Shown in pieces: positions 47,960 to 60,529 of a stretch of 64,000 nt of DNA (positions are counted from its first letter, which is position 1; each line of letters opens with the position of its first letter). The notes beneath the pieces were generated by a model. The model saw nothing but the letters and a program-made list of their open reading frames with translations, ran no database searches and had not been told where the DNA came from. The translations under genes and the position numbers were made by a program. Origin of the DNA: JBFWVR01 sp050246635 (GTDB lineage Bacteria; Acidobacteriota; Vicinamibacteria; Vicinamibacterales; UBA2999); contig JBFWVR010000012.1 of the NCBI GenBank assembly GCA_050246635.1, positions 97,693-161,692 of the forward strand, read 5' to 3'.

Positions 47960-49917
47960 GCTTTCATCCAGTGATGCCCTACGGGACCGAGCAGTGGCAC
48001 CGGTCCCAGCGGGTCACCCTGCCGGAGGGCCCGGACTTCGCCTTCACGCCCGAGCGGCGGGAGCAGTTCGAGGCCTTCGCCGCGCACTACGCGCCCGAAC
48101 ACCGCAAGTCGGCGGTGCTGCACGCGCTCTACCTCGCGCAGGACCAGCAGGGCTACATCACCGCGAACGCCGCCCGCCACGTCGCCGAGGTCATCGGCTG
48201 CACCGCGGCCGAGGTCGAGGACGTCGTCTCCTACTACGTGATGTTCCACCGCGCGCCGGTGGGGAAGTTCGTGCTCCAGGTCTGCACGACGCTGTCGTGC
48301 GCCCTCGCCGGGGCCGAGCGTGTCGTCCAGGAGCTGTGCGACCTTCTGCAGATCAAGCCGGGGGAGACCGACCCGACCGGGATGTTCACGGTGATGCCGA
48401 TGGAGTGTCTCGGCGCCTGTGACAAGGCCCCGGTCATGATGGTCAACAACGACCCGTGGCACGAGTGCTTCGCGCCCGGCCAGGCCGGCGCCATGCTTGA
48501 GGGCCTCAAGGCGAAGGGCCTCGGCGCGCTCTCCGGCTGCCACCTCGCCATCGAGGGCCGGCCCGAGAGCGAGTGGAAGGGCAAGACCACGACGCCCGTG
48601 CGGCCGAAGGCCGTGCCGGACTACGAGCCCGTGCTCACCAAGTACGCGTTCACCCCGAACGGCTTCACCCTGGAGCACTACCTCCAGCACCAGCAGGGCT
48701 ACCAGGGGCTGCAGAAGGCCCTCGGCATGGCCCCCGACGCGGTGATCGAGGAAGTCAAGAAGTCCGGCCTGCGGGGCCGGGGCGGCGCGGGCTTCCCGAC
48801 CGGCATGAAGTGGCAGTTCGTGGACAAGAAGTCGCCGAAGCCGAAGTTCATCGTCTGCAACGCGGACGAGAGCGAGCCGGGGACCTTCAAGGACCACCTG
48901 CTCATGGAGCGCAACCCCCACCTGCTCGTGGAGGGCTGCCTCATCGGCTGCTACGCGATCGGCGCGAAGGCGGCCTACATCTACATCCGCGGGGAGTTCC
49001 AGCACCTCTTCCCCGTGATGCAGAAGGCCATCGACGACGCGCGCGCGGCCGGCTGGCTGGGCACGAACATCAAGGGCACCGGCTTCGACTGCGAGGTCTA
49101 CCTGCACCGTGGGGCCGGCGCCTACGAGGCGGGCGAGGAGACCGCGCTGCTCGAGTCGCTCGAGGGCAAACGCGCGCAGCCGCGGTTCAAGCCGCCGTTC
49201 CCCGCGTCGCACGGCGCCTGGGGCTGCCCGACGGCCGTCAACAACGTCGAGACCCTCTGCAACGTGCCGATCGTGATGACGCGGGGCCCCGAGTGGTACG
49301 CGGCGCTCGGGCCCGAGAAGAACGGCGGCCCGAAGCTGTTCTGCGTGAGCGGCCACGTGAAGCGTCCCGGCGTGTTCGAGGCGCCGATGAAGGTCACGCT
49401 GCGCGAGCTCATCTTCGACTACGCCGGCGGCGTGCGCGACGGCCACACCCTGAAGGCGGTCATCCCCGGCGGGTCGTCGGTGCCGGTGCTGCTGCCCGAC
49501 CAGCTCGACATCCCGGCCAGCTTCGACGGCGTGGCCCAGGCGGGCTCGCTGCTCGGCTCGGCGGCCATCATGGCGATGGACGAGACGACCGACATGGTGT
49601 GGCTGGCGGACAACCTGCTGCACTTCTACCGCCACGAGTCGTGCGGCAAGTGCACGCCGTGCCGCGAGGGCACCGACTGGCTCTACAAGCTCCTCAGCCG
49701 CATCGTCCGGGGCGAGGGCTCGGAGAAGGACGTCGCGCTGCTCCAGAGCGTGGCGACGAACATCTCGGGCAAGACGCTGTGCGCCTTCGGGGACGCGGCG
49801 GCGACCCCGGTGCTGACGACGCTGAAGCACTTCCGCGCCGAGTACGAGGCGCACGTGAAGGGGGAGGCGCCGGCGCCCGCGGACTACCGGGCCGGCCACC
49901 CCGTGGGGGCGCACTGA
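47956..49917 (+). CDS. nuoEF: Fused NADH-quinone oxidoreductase subunits E and F
   Basis: One 653-residue ORF. Residues about 30-200 are NuoE (24 kDa), with [2Fe-2S] ligands Cys110, Cys115, Cys151 and Cys155 (VCTTLSC, ECLGACDKAP). After a linker (WKGKTTTPVRPKAVPDYEPV) residues about 225-650 are NuoF: GLRGRGGAGFPTG (271-283) and HRGAGAYEAGEETALLES for FMN/NADH, and ESCGKCTPCREG near 562 for the [4Fe-4S] cluster. No stop or frameshift joins the parts. nuoE and nuoF are usually separate genes. nuoG and nuoI, which normally follow, are missing; nuoH starts 4 nt later. Confidence 0.95.
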   Translation: MSFHPVMPYGTEQWHRSQRVTLPEGPDFAFTPERREQFEAFAAHYAPEHRKSAVLHALYLAQDQQGYITANAARHVAEVIGCTAAEVEDVVSYYVMFHRAPVGKFVLQVCTTLSCALAGAERVVQELCDLLQIKPGETDPTGMFTVMPMECLGACDKAPVMMVNNDPWHECFAPGQAGAMLEGLKAKGLGALSGCHLAIEGRPESEWKGKTTTPVRPKAVPDYEPVLTKYAFTPNGFTLEHYLQHQQGYQGLQKALGMAPDAVIEEVKKSGLRGRGGAGFPTGMKWQFVDKKSPKPKFIVCNADESEPGTFKDHLLMERNPHLLVEGCLIGCYAIGAKAAYIYIRGEFQHLFPVMQKAIDDARAAGWLGTNIKGTGFDCEVYLHRGAGAYEAGEETALLESLEGKRAQPRFKPPFPASHGAWGCPTAVNNVETLCNVPIVMTRGPEWYAALGPEKNGGPKLFCVSGHVKRPGVFEAPMKVTLRELIFDYAGGVRDGHTLKAVIPGGSSVPVLLPDQLDIPASFDGVAQAGSLLGSAAIMAMDETTDMVWLADNLLHFYRHESCGKCTPCREGTDWLYKLLSRIVRGEGSEKDVALLQSVATNISGKTLCAFGDAAATPVLTTLKHFRAEYEAHVKGEAPAPADYRAGHPVGAH

Positions 49918-49921
49918 GGCC

Positions 49922-50950
49922 ATGGTGGATCCGGCACTCCTCGTCTACGCGGGGATCATCCTCTTCGTCTTCTTCGCGCTGCAGATCGGCGCGGCGGTGA
50001 TGGTCTACGCCGAGCGCAAGGTCGCGGCGCTGATGCAGCAGCGCTACGGGCCGTTCCTCGTCGGGCCGAAGGGGCTGCTGCAGCCGCTGGCGGACATCGT
50101 CAAGCTGGTGTTCAAGGAGGAGCTGCGGCCGAAGGCGTCCGACGTGCTCCTGTTCACCATCGCGCCCATCATCTCGGTGGCCGCCGCCTACGTCGCCTTC
50201 GCGCCGGTGCCCTTCGGCGCCGCCTCGACGTTCTTCGGCTTGCTCGACGAGCCGATCCCGCTGCTGGTGGCCGACATCAACGTCGCGGTCCTGGTGGTGT
50301 TCGCGGTGGCGTCGATGGGCGTCTACGGCATCGTGCTGGCGGGCTGGGCGAGCAACAGCAAGTACTCGCTCCTCGGCGGGCTGCGGAGCTCGGCGCAGAT
50401 GATCAGCTACGAGCTGGCCTACGGCATGGCGCTCGCCACGGTGGTGCTGCTGGCCGGCACGCTCTCGCTCCGCGAGATCGTGGACGCGCAGGCCGGGTAC
50501 TGGTTGGGGTTCATCCCGAAGTGGAACGCGTTCCTGCAGCCGATCGGCCTGATCGTGTTCGGGGCGGCCGGCGTCGCCGAGACCAACCGGGCGCCGTTCG
50601 ACTTCCCGGAGGCCGAGCAGGAGCTGGTCGCCGGGTACCACACCGAGTACAGCAGCATGAGCTTCGCCATGTTCTTCCTGGCGGAGTACATCAACATGAT
50701 CACGGTCGCCGCCGTCGCGGTGAACCTGTACTTCGGCGGCTGGCACGGCCCGTTCATCCCCGAGGCCTGGGGCTGGATCTGGTTCGTGATCAAGCTGTCG
50801 GTGCTGCTGTTCGCGTACCTGTGGCTCCGGTGGACGCTGCCGCGGTTCCGCTACGACCAGCTGATGACGTTCGGCTGGAAGATCCTGCTGCCGCTGGCCA
50901 CCATCAACTTGCTGCTGACGGCGGCGGGGGTGCTCTACTTTGGGCTCTGA
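49922..50950 (+). CDS. nuoH: NADH-quinone oxidoreductase subunit H
   Basis: A 342-residue membrane subunit that links peripheral and membrane arms. VYAERKVAALMQQRYGP, GLLQPLADIVKLVFKEE, SMGVYGIVLAGWASNSKYSL, ETNRAPFDFPEAEQELVAGY and FRYDQLMTFGWK are diagnostic. It starts 4 nt after nuoEF, where nuoG would be expected, and overlaps nuoJ by 11 nt. Confidence 0.97.
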   Translation: MVDPALLVYAGIILFVFFALQIGAAVMVYAERKVAALMQQRYGPFLVGPKGLLQPLADIVKLVFKEELRPKASDVLLFTIAPIISVAAAYVAFAPVPFGAASTFFGLLDEPIPLLVADINVAVLVVFAVASMGVYGIVLAGWASNSKYSLLGGLRSSAQMISYELAYGMALATVVLLAGTLSLREIVDAQAGYWLGFIPKWNAFLQPIGLIVFGAAGVAETNRAPFDFPEAEQELVAGYHTEYSSMSFAMFFLAEYINMITVAAVAVNLYFGGWHGPFIPEAWGWIWFVIKLSVLLFAYLWLRWTLPRFRYDQLMTFGWKILLPLATINLLLTAAGVLYFGL

Positions 50951-51467
50951 TCAGCTGCTCTTCTACGCGTTCGCGGGCCTGGCGCTGATCGGGTCGCTGC
51001 TCGTCATCGGGCAGAAGAACCCGATCTACAGCGTGCTCGCGATCATCGTGTCGTTCTTCGGGCTCTCGGGCCTCTACGTGACGCTCGAGTCGCCGTTCGT
51101 CGCCGTCGTGCAGATCATCGTCTACGCCGGCGCGATCATGGTGCTGTTCCTCTTCGTCGTGATGCTGCTGAACGCGTCGCGGGAGGACGCGGCGGAGTGG
51201 GACCGGAGCCACCCGCTGTACCGGCCCGGCGCGGTCTGGATCGGCGGCGGCCTGGCGGTGGTGACCGTGCTGCAGCTGGTGTGGGCGCTGTCGCGCACCC
51301 CCGGCATCGGCGGCCCGGTCGGCACCGGCGCGGCCCTCACCGGCGTCCGGGAGGTCGGCCGGGTCCTGTTCACCGACTACATGTTCGCGTTCGAGGTGAC
51401 GTCGATCCTGATCATCGCGGCGATGGTCGGGGCGGTGATCCTGGCGCGCAAGCACGGAGACGAGTAG
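50940..51467 (+). CDS. nuoJ: NADH-quinone oxidoreductase subunit J
   Basis: A 175-residue membrane subunit, five helices. ENPI-type segment GQKNPIYSVLAIIVSFFGL, VQIIVYAGAIMVLFLFVVML and a late FEVTSILIIAAMVGAVILA helix are typical. It starts at TTG 50940, inside the end of nuoH; no better ATG or GTG is near. nuoI, which normally precedes nuoJ, is absent. Confidence 0.95.
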   Translation: MGSDQLLFYAFAGLALIGSLLVIGQKNPIYSVLAIIVSFFGLSGLYVTLESPFVAVVQIIVYAGAIMVLFLFVVMLLNASREDAAEWDRSHPLYRPGAVWIGGGLAVVTVLQLVWALSRTPGIGGPVGTGAALTGVREVGRVLFTDYMFAFEVTSILIIAAMVGAVILARKHGDE

Positions 51468-51471
51468 CGCC

Positions 51472-51774
51472 ATGGTGCCGCTCAGCCAGTATCTCGTCCT
51501 CTCGGCCCTGCTCTTCTCGATCGGCACCGCGGGCGTGTTCCTGCGCCGCAACGTGATCACGCTGCTGCTGTCGATCGAGATCATGCTGAACGCCGTGAAC
51601 CTCGCCTTCGTCGCCTTCGGCCGCCAGTTCGGCACGGTCGACGGGCAGATCATCACGTTCTTCGTCATGACGGTGGCCGCCGCCGAGGCGGCGGTGGGGC
51701 TGGCGCTCGTCATCGCGCTCTTCCGCCACCGCGAATCGCTCAACCCCGAGGCCTTTACCTCGCTGAAGTGGTGA
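51472..51774 (+). CDS. nuoK: NADH-quinone oxidoreductase subunit K
   Basis: A 100-residue, three-helix subunit. LFSIGTAGVFLRRNVITLLL, SIEIMLNAVNLAFVAF with the conserved Glu, and the Glu in FFVMTVAAAEAAVGLAL match the family. It is 4 nt after nuoJ and 4 nt before nuoL. Confidence 0.96.
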   Translation: MVPLSQYLVLSALLFSIGTAGVFLRRNVITLLLSIEIMLNAVNLAFVAFGRQFGTVDGQIITFFVMTVAAAEAAVGLALVIALFRHRESLNPEAFTSLKW

Positions 51775-51778
51775 CCGC

Positions 51779-53953
<2,175 letters not shown>

Positions 53954-53959
53954 AGCGCT

Positions 53960-55543
<1,584 letters not shown>

Positions 55544-55547
55544 GCCG

Positions 55548-56987
55548 ATGTTCAACGCAGCCTTCGACGCCGTCATCCCGGCCCTCTGCCTCACCCTGGC
55601 GGGACTCGTCATCCTGCTCGCGGAGTCGTTCCGCAGCAAGGGCGAGCGTATGCCGCTCGGCGGCCTCGCCGTCATCGGCCTCATCGGCGCCGGGGTGGCC
55701 TCGGTCCTCCTCTGGGACCGCAACGCCTCGAGTTTCGGGGTGGTGACCGCCGACAACTTCGCCCTCTTCGTGAACCTCGTGCTGGTCGCCGTGGGCCTGC
55801 TCACGGTGGTGTTCTCGTCGCAGGTGCTCGAGCGCGACGGGGTGCCGGCCGGGGAGTACTACGCCCTGCTGATGTTCGCCATCGTCGGCATGATGCTGAT
55901 GGTGCAGGCGAGCGACCTGCTCCTGCTGTTCCTCGCGCTCGAGACGATGTCGATTGCGGTCTACGTGCTGACCGGGATCCGGCGCGACCAGGCGGCGGGC
56001 GCGGAGGCGGCCTTCAAGTACTTCCTGCTGGGCGCCTTCTCGAGCTCGTTCTTCCTCTACGGCATCGCGTTCATCTACGGCGTGGCCGGCAGCACGAGCC
56101 TCGACCGCGTGGGCAGCGTCATCGCCGCGCAGTCGATGACCGGGAACCCGATGATCCTGCTGGCCGTCGGCCTGCTCATCGTCGGCTTCGGCTTCAAGAT
56201 TGCCGCGGTGCCGTTCCACATGTGGTCACCGGACGCCTACGAGGGCGCCCCGGCCGTGGTCACCGGCTTCATGTCGACGGGCGTCAAGGCGGCGGCCGTG
56301 GCGGCGTTCGCCCGGGTGTTCCTCTCGGCGCTCGAGCCGATGATCACCGACTGGGCGCCGGTCCTCTGGGGGGTCGCCGCGGTCACGATGATCATCGGCA
56401 CCGTGGTCGGCGTCGCGCAGACCAGCCTGAAGCGCATGCTGGCCTACTCGAGCATCGCGCACGCGGGTTACCTGCTGGTGGGCCTCGTGGCGGGCAACGC
56501 GGTGGGCAAGGCCGCGATCCTGTTCTACCTGGCCGCCTACGCCCTGACCAACCTCGGGGCCTTCGGCGTGATCGCGCTCCTCGGCGCGAAGGACCGCGCG
56601 AACGACGACCTCCGCGACTACGCGGGCCTCTCGCAGACGCACCCCGCCCTGGCGGCGCTCATGACCGTGTTCCTGCTGTCGCTGGGCGGCTTCCCGCCGA
56701 CCGCGGGCTTCCTCGCGAAGTGGTACATCTTCAGCGCGGCCGTCGGGTCCGGCTACTACTGGCTCGCCATCATCGGCATGCTGTCGAGCGTGGTCTCCGT
56801 GTTCTTCTACCTGCGCGTGGTCGTGATGATGTACATGTCCGACCGCGACGCCCGGCCCGTGCCGGCCCCGATTTCGTCGGCCGCGCTCGCCGGCCTCGTG
56901 GTCTCGGTGGCCGGCGTGCTCTATCTCGGCGTGCTGCCGGCCCGCGTGATGGACTGGGCGGCGGCCTCGGTCAGCACGATCTTCTAG
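55548..56987 (+). CDS. nuoN: NADH-quinone oxidoreductase subunit N
   Basis: A 479-residue antiporter-like subunit. FLALETMSIAVYVLTG, EAAFKYFLLGAFSSSFFLYG, FKIAAVPFHMWSPDAYEGAP, RMLAYSSIAHAGYLLVG and GGFPPTAGFLAKWYIF match the family. Last gene of the operon; a block of GGGGACAGTCCCC palindromes follows within 25 nt and may form the 3' end of the transcript. Confidence 0.97.
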   Translation: MFNAAFDAVIPALCLTLAGLVILLAESFRSKGERMPLGGLAVIGLIGAGVASVLLWDRNASSFGVVTADNFALFVNLVLVAVGLLTVVFSSQVLERDGVPAGEYYALLMFAIVGMMLMVQASDLLLLFLALETMSIAVYVLTGIRRDQAAGAEAAFKYFLLGAFSSSFFLYGIAFIYGVAGSTSLDRVGSVIAAQSMTGNPMILLAVGLLIVGFGFKIAAVPFHMWSPDAYEGAPAVVTGFMSTGVKAAAVAAFARVFLSALEPMITDWAPVLWGVAAVTMIIGTVVGVAQTSLKRMLAYSSIAHAGYLLVGLVAGNAVGKAAILFYLAAYALTNLGAFGVIALLGAKDRANDDLRDYAGLSQTHPALAALMTVFLLSLGGFPPTAGFLAKWYIFSAAVGSGYYWLAIIGMLSSVVSVFFYLRVVVMMYMSDRDARPVPAPISSAALAGLVVSVAGVLYLGVLPARVMDWAAASVSTIF

Positions 56988-57011
56988 CGCGCCGCGCAGG
57001 CGCGCGGGATT

Positions 57012-57110
57012 GAAAGAAGGGGACAGTCCCCATTTCCGCTGGTTCGCGCGGAAATGAGGACAGTCCCCTTTCTCACGTACGTGGGAAAAGGGGACTGTCC
57101 CCACTTCCCG
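57012..57110. repeat. GGGGACAGTCCCC palindromes in two nested hairpins
   Basis: GAAAGAAGGGGACAGTCC at 57012 continues to a CATTTCCG tail, and its inverted partner is at 57049-57074 (CGGAAATGAGGACAGTCC then CCTTTCTC). A second hairpin, 57080-57110, has GTGGGAAAAGGGGACTGT and CCCCACTTCCC. Each core is itself a palindrome. It fills the gap between convergent nuoN and aminotransferase genes and matches the element at 27875-27960. Confidence 0.85.
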
Positions 57111-57116
57111 GTTCAC

Positions 57117-58226
57117 TCACCCTGCCGCCACCTCCGCAATCGCCGCGAGCGCACGCGCCACCTTCTCCGGCGGGTACCCCACCGTGACGCGCAGGTGCCC
57201 CTCGGCGCCAAGCAGCGCGCCGGGCGCCACGAGCACGCCGGCCTGCTCGCGGACACGATGGGCAAACGTCACCGAGTCGACCGGCAGGTGGCAACGGACG
57301 AATGCGATGGCCGTCGCGGCCGGGGCCGTGAGGCTGAAACGCCCCGACTGCTCCGCGAGCCAGGCATCGAGCACGGCGAAGCCACGGGCCGCGAGCGCCC
57401 GCTGCCGTGACAGGAGCCGCGCACGGCGCTCCTCCTCGACCGCCAGCTCCGCCAGGGCCATGCTCGGCGCGGCCGCGGCAATGGCCACGTACTCGTGCCG
57501 CCGCCAGAGCGCCTCGATGGCGTCGCGCGACGCCACCGCCCAGCCAATCCGCAATCCGGCCAGGCCGTAGGCCTTCGAGAGGCTGTTCGTGCAGATCAGC
57601 CGGTCGTACCGTCCCCAGAACGTCGGGGTCTCTGGACGGCCATCGCGTTCGGTGCCGCGATACACCTCGTCCGCGTGCAGCCAGGCCCCCACCCGCGCGC
57701 ACGCCGTGACGATGCGGTCCATGTCTGGTTCGGAGAGGATGGTGCCGGTCGGGTTGTTCGGATTGACAATGCCGACCAGCCGCGTCCGGCTCGTGACCAT
57801 CGCGTCGAGCGCGTCGAGATCGAGCCGCCACCCGTCTGCGGGATCGAGTGCGAGCTCGTGCACCGAGCATCCCGCGATGCGCGCGAGCCCACGCACCTGG
57901 CCGTAACCCGGCGTCACGACCACGACCTCGTCCCCGGGTGACAGCAGCGCCTGGCAGGCGAGGGTGTTGGCTTCCGCCGCGCCAACCGTCACGAGGACCT
58001 CCGCGGGCCCCGCTCCGGGATAGAGCGCCGCGATTCGTTCCCGCAGCACTCCCGTGCCGTTGACCTCGGGATAGAAGAGTCCAAGGTCGCCGAGGCGTTC
58101 GATCTCGGTCGGCGAGAGCCACTCCCCGAGCGTGGCGCATTGCACGCTGCTGTCGGCGAGGTTGATGGCGACGGTGCGCTCCCAGCGCGATTGGTATTCC
58201 TCGAGGGCAAACGGCTCAAAGGGCAT
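57117..58226 (-). CDS. PLP-dependent aminotransferase, class I/II
   Basis: A 369-residue fold-type I enzyme. NPNNPTGTILSEPDMD, HADEVYRGTE (Asp and Tyr for the cofactor), the Schiff-base Lys218 in TNSLSKAYGLAGLRIGW, and a C-terminal HLRVTVGYPPEKV with the substrate-binding segment. It resembles capreomycidine-synthase-like and aspartate-aminotransferase-like enzymes (NLADSSVQCATLGEW at the start is unusual), so the amino-acid substrate is open. ATG 58226 is used; no signal peptide. Downstream in the same direction as the kinase gene at 58283, with a 56-nt gap. Confidence 0.9.
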   Translation of the reverse strand: MPFEPFALEEYQSRWERTVAINLADSSVQCATLGEWLSPTEIERLGDLGLFYPEVNGTGVLRERIAALYPGAGPAEVLVTVGAAEANTLACQALLSPGDEVVVVTPGYGQVRGLARIAGCSVHELALDPADGWRLDLDALDAMVTSRTRLVGIVNPNNPTGTILSEPDMDRIVTACARVGAWLHADEVYRGTERDGRPETPTFWGRYDRLICTNSLSKAYGLAGLRIGWAVASRDAIEALWRRHEYVAIAAAAPSMALAELAVEEERRARLLSRQRALAARGFAVLDAWLAEQSGRFSLTAPAATAIAFVRCHLPVDSVTFAHRVREQAGVLVAPGALLGAEGHLRVTVGYPPEKVARALAAIAEVAAG

Positions 58227-58282
58227 GGCGGCGGCTCCGGCGTCACTATAGCCCGGTGCAGGCGGCGGACGCCCGCGACGGC

Positions 58283-59806
58283 TCAGGTGCCCAGGGCCTC
58301 GTGTGCGAGCCGTTCGGTCAGGTCGGCGGTGCCGGCGGCGTCCACGCGCGGCCAGTCGATCGGGCCCGTCTGCTGCTCCCGCTGCCAGTCGAGCACGGCC
58401 GGCGTCGCGTCCGACACATCGCCGCGGCGCGCCGCGAGCCGGGCGCGCGCGGTCGCCGCCGGCGCCTCGAGCCAGAGCCCTGCGAAGGGCACGCCGGCGG
58501 ATCGTGCGGCGGCCTCGACGCCGGCGCGGCTGGCGGGATCGGCGTGCACGGCGTCCACGATGACCGAGTGTCCGGCCGCGGCCGCAAGACGGGTGCGGGT
58601 GGCAATGGACGCGTACACCCGCTCGCTCACCTCTGGCGTGTAGCCCTCCGGGCCCAGCCGTTCGTGGAGCGCGCGCCCGAGAAGCGCCTTTCGCACCTCG
58701 TCGCTGCGCAGCACCAGGGCGCCGGGCGCGCGACCGAGCCCGGGGGCCAGGCGCAGCGCCAAGGCCGACTTGCCCGTCCCGGACAACCCGCCAATGGCGA
58801 TGACGCGGGCCGGCTGCGGCGCGAGCAGCGCGGCGGCCTGTGCCAGGTAATCGCGCGCGGCGCGGCGGAGCGCCGCGGCTGCGGCCTCCGTGTCCTGGAG
58901 TCCCGCGGCGGTGGCGCTGGTCTTGGCTCGCACGGCCGCGCGGCACGAGAGGAACAGCGGCAGCAGCGCGAGGCCCGCCTCGTCGGTCGTCCGCGCCAGG
59001 TACCGGTTGAACAGGCGATTGGCATGCACCGGCAGGTGCCGCCGCAGCAGGTCCATCAGCAGGAACGCGGCGTCGTACAACACGTCGACGCAGGCGATGC
59101 GGTCGTTGAACTCGATGCCGTCGAAGAGCACCGGGCGCCCGTCGAGCAGCACGACGTTGCGCAGGTGGAGGTCGCCGTGACACTCGCGGACGACGCCGGC
59201 CGTGCGCCGCGCCTCCAGCAGGCGGGCATGCTCGGTGATGGCCTGCCGCGAGCCTGCGGTCACGGCATCCGCGTCCCCGGCGGGCAGGTCGGCCTTGAAG
59301 CGCTCGAAATCCGCCGCGTTGCCCTCGACCACCCAGCGCATCCCGTCCACCCCGCCGTGATCCGGCCTCGGTCGCGCGGCCTCGTGCAGGTCCGCCACCG
59401 CGTCGGCCAGCGGCGGCATCAGGGCGAGCGTCAGGGCGCCACGCGTGGCCAGCCGATCGAGCAGGAACTGCTCGTCGAAGCGGTGCATCACGACCAGCCA
59501 CTCCAGTGGGCGGCCACGCCCGTCCAGCGAGAGGCCGTCGCCGGTCTCCTCGGTCACGGCGGAGACGCCGACGTAGATCTGCGGGGCCGTCCGGCGGTTC
59601 AGCCGGAGCTCCGCCTCGCACGCCGCCCGCCGACGGTCGGGAGTCGAGAAGTCGAGGTAGTCGTACCGCACCGCGCGCTTCATCTTCCAGGCGCGATGGC
59701 CGCAGAGGAACACGATGGCCGTGTGCGTGTCGATGCGTTCCATGGCCGCGCCGGCGTCGGGGCCGCCGTGGGCAAGGAACTCGATGACGCGGGTCTGGTC
59801 GTCCAT
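58283..59806 (-). CDS. Bifunctional aminoglycoside-phosphotransferase-like / AAA kinase protein
   Basis: A 507-residue two-domain protein. Residues 1-325 have an APH/choline-kinase-like fold with catalytic loop HGDLHLRN (210-217) and FDGIEFND metal-binding Asp. Residues 335-507 form a P-loop kinase domain with GGLSGTGKS (339-347). This architecture matches mycobacterial Rv2004c of the DosR dormancy regulon; substrate unknown. ATG 59806 gives MDDQTRVIEFLAHGGPD; the frame upstream is not conserved-looking. It is divergent from the CBS-domain gene, 239 nt away, with no clear promoter in the gap. Confidence 0.9.
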   Translation of the reverse strand: MDDQTRVIEFLAHGGPDAGAAMERIDTHTAIVFLCGHRAWKMKRAVRYDYLDFSTPDRRRAACEAELRLNRRTAPQIYVGVSAVTEETGDGLSLDGRGRPLEWLVVMHRFDEQFLLDRLATRGALTLALMPPLADAVADLHEAARPRPDHGGVDGMRWVVEGNAADFERFKADLPAGDADAVTAGSRQAITEHARLLEARRTAGVVRECHGDLHLRNVVLLDGRPVLFDGIEFNDRIACVDVLYDAAFLLMDLLRRHLPVHANRLFNRYLARTTDEAGLALLPLFLSCRAAVRAKTSATAAGLQDTEAAAAALRRAARDYLAQAAALLAPQPARVIAIGGLSGTGKSALALRLAPGLGRAPGALVLRSDEVRKALLGRALHERLGPEGYTPEVSERVYASIATRTRLAAAAGHSVIVDAVHADPASRAGVEAAARSAGVPFAGLWLEAPAATARARLAARRGDVSDATPAVLDWQREQQTGPIDWPRVDAAGTADLTERLAHEALGT

Positions 59807-60045
59807 GACAGGGATCTGGCAGTCCCGGCCCAGCGGTCGCGGGACCAGCCGGGCCGGCGGAACGCCGGTGGGAATCGTCTGCACAGTTCGCGCCGGACGT
59901 GAGCATGCGATTGGCGGGCACTCGCACGCCGACGTCGACATCGCGACGCGGGAATCCGCCGGCTGCGGTCAGGACCGCCGCGGCCGCTCCGACTGGCGCG
60001 GTCTTTGAACTTCAGGCGGGCAGTCCCCCGATGGAGGTGACGGCC

Positions 60046-60480
60046 GTGACAGTTGGAGAGATCATGACGAAGGACGTGACTTGCGCGCCGGCCCGCATGG
60101 ACCTGGTCAGCGCCGCGGGGCTCATGCGCCAGCACGACTGCGGATCCCTGCCGGTGACGGATGCGGGGGGCCGCGTGTCCGCGATGGTGACCGACCGAGA
60201 CATCTGCCTGGCGCTCGCGGAGCACGAACGGCCGCCGCGTGAGATTGCGGTGGGTGAGATTGCCGGGCGGACTCTCGTGACGGCCTCGGAAACCGACGAG
60301 GTGCACGAGGCCGTGCGTGTGATGGGCGACCACCAGGTGCGGCGGCTGCCGGTGCTCGACCAGGACGGCCGGCTGTGCGGCGTCCTGTCGCTGGCCGACC
60401 TCGCGCTGAACGGCGCCGTCGAACCCGCGGTGCTTGCCGGCACGCTCACGCACATCGCCGAGGCGCATCGCGCGCACTGA
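60046..60480 (+). CDS. Tandem CBS-domain protein
   Basis: A 144-residue protein made of two CBS domains: VGEIMTKDVTCAPARMD...GSLPVTDAGGRVSAMVTDRDI and VGEIAGRTLVTASETDEV...VRRLPVLDQDGRLCGVLSLADLA. CBS pairs bind adenine nucleotides and sense energy or stress; the mycobacterial hypoxic response protein Rv2626c is of this type. GTG 60046 is preferred over ATG 60031 because the upstream ATGGAGGTGACGGCC holds a GGAGGTG 8 nt before the GTG. It is followed by a phosphoribosyltransferase gene 49 nt on. Confidence 0.9.
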   Translation: MTVGEIMTKDVTCAPARMDLVSAAGLMRQHDCGSLPVTDAGGRVSAMVTDRDICLALAEHERPPREIAVGEIAGRTLVTASETDEVHEAVRVMGDHQVRRLPVLDQDGRLCGVLSLADLALNGAVEPAVLAGTLTHIAEAHRAH

Positions 60481-60491
60481 CGCGCGTGGGG

Positions 60492-60512
60492 GCGGCCCGA
60501 CGGACGGGCCGC
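60492..60512 (+). other. Intercistronic hairpin
   Basis: GCGGCCCG and its inverse CGGGCCGC flank a 5-nt loop, 11 nt after the CBS-gene stop codon and 17 nt before the next start. No T run; it may stabilise or attenuate the message. Confidence 0.4.
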
Positions 60513-60529
60513 CCGCCAGGGAGGGCAGC

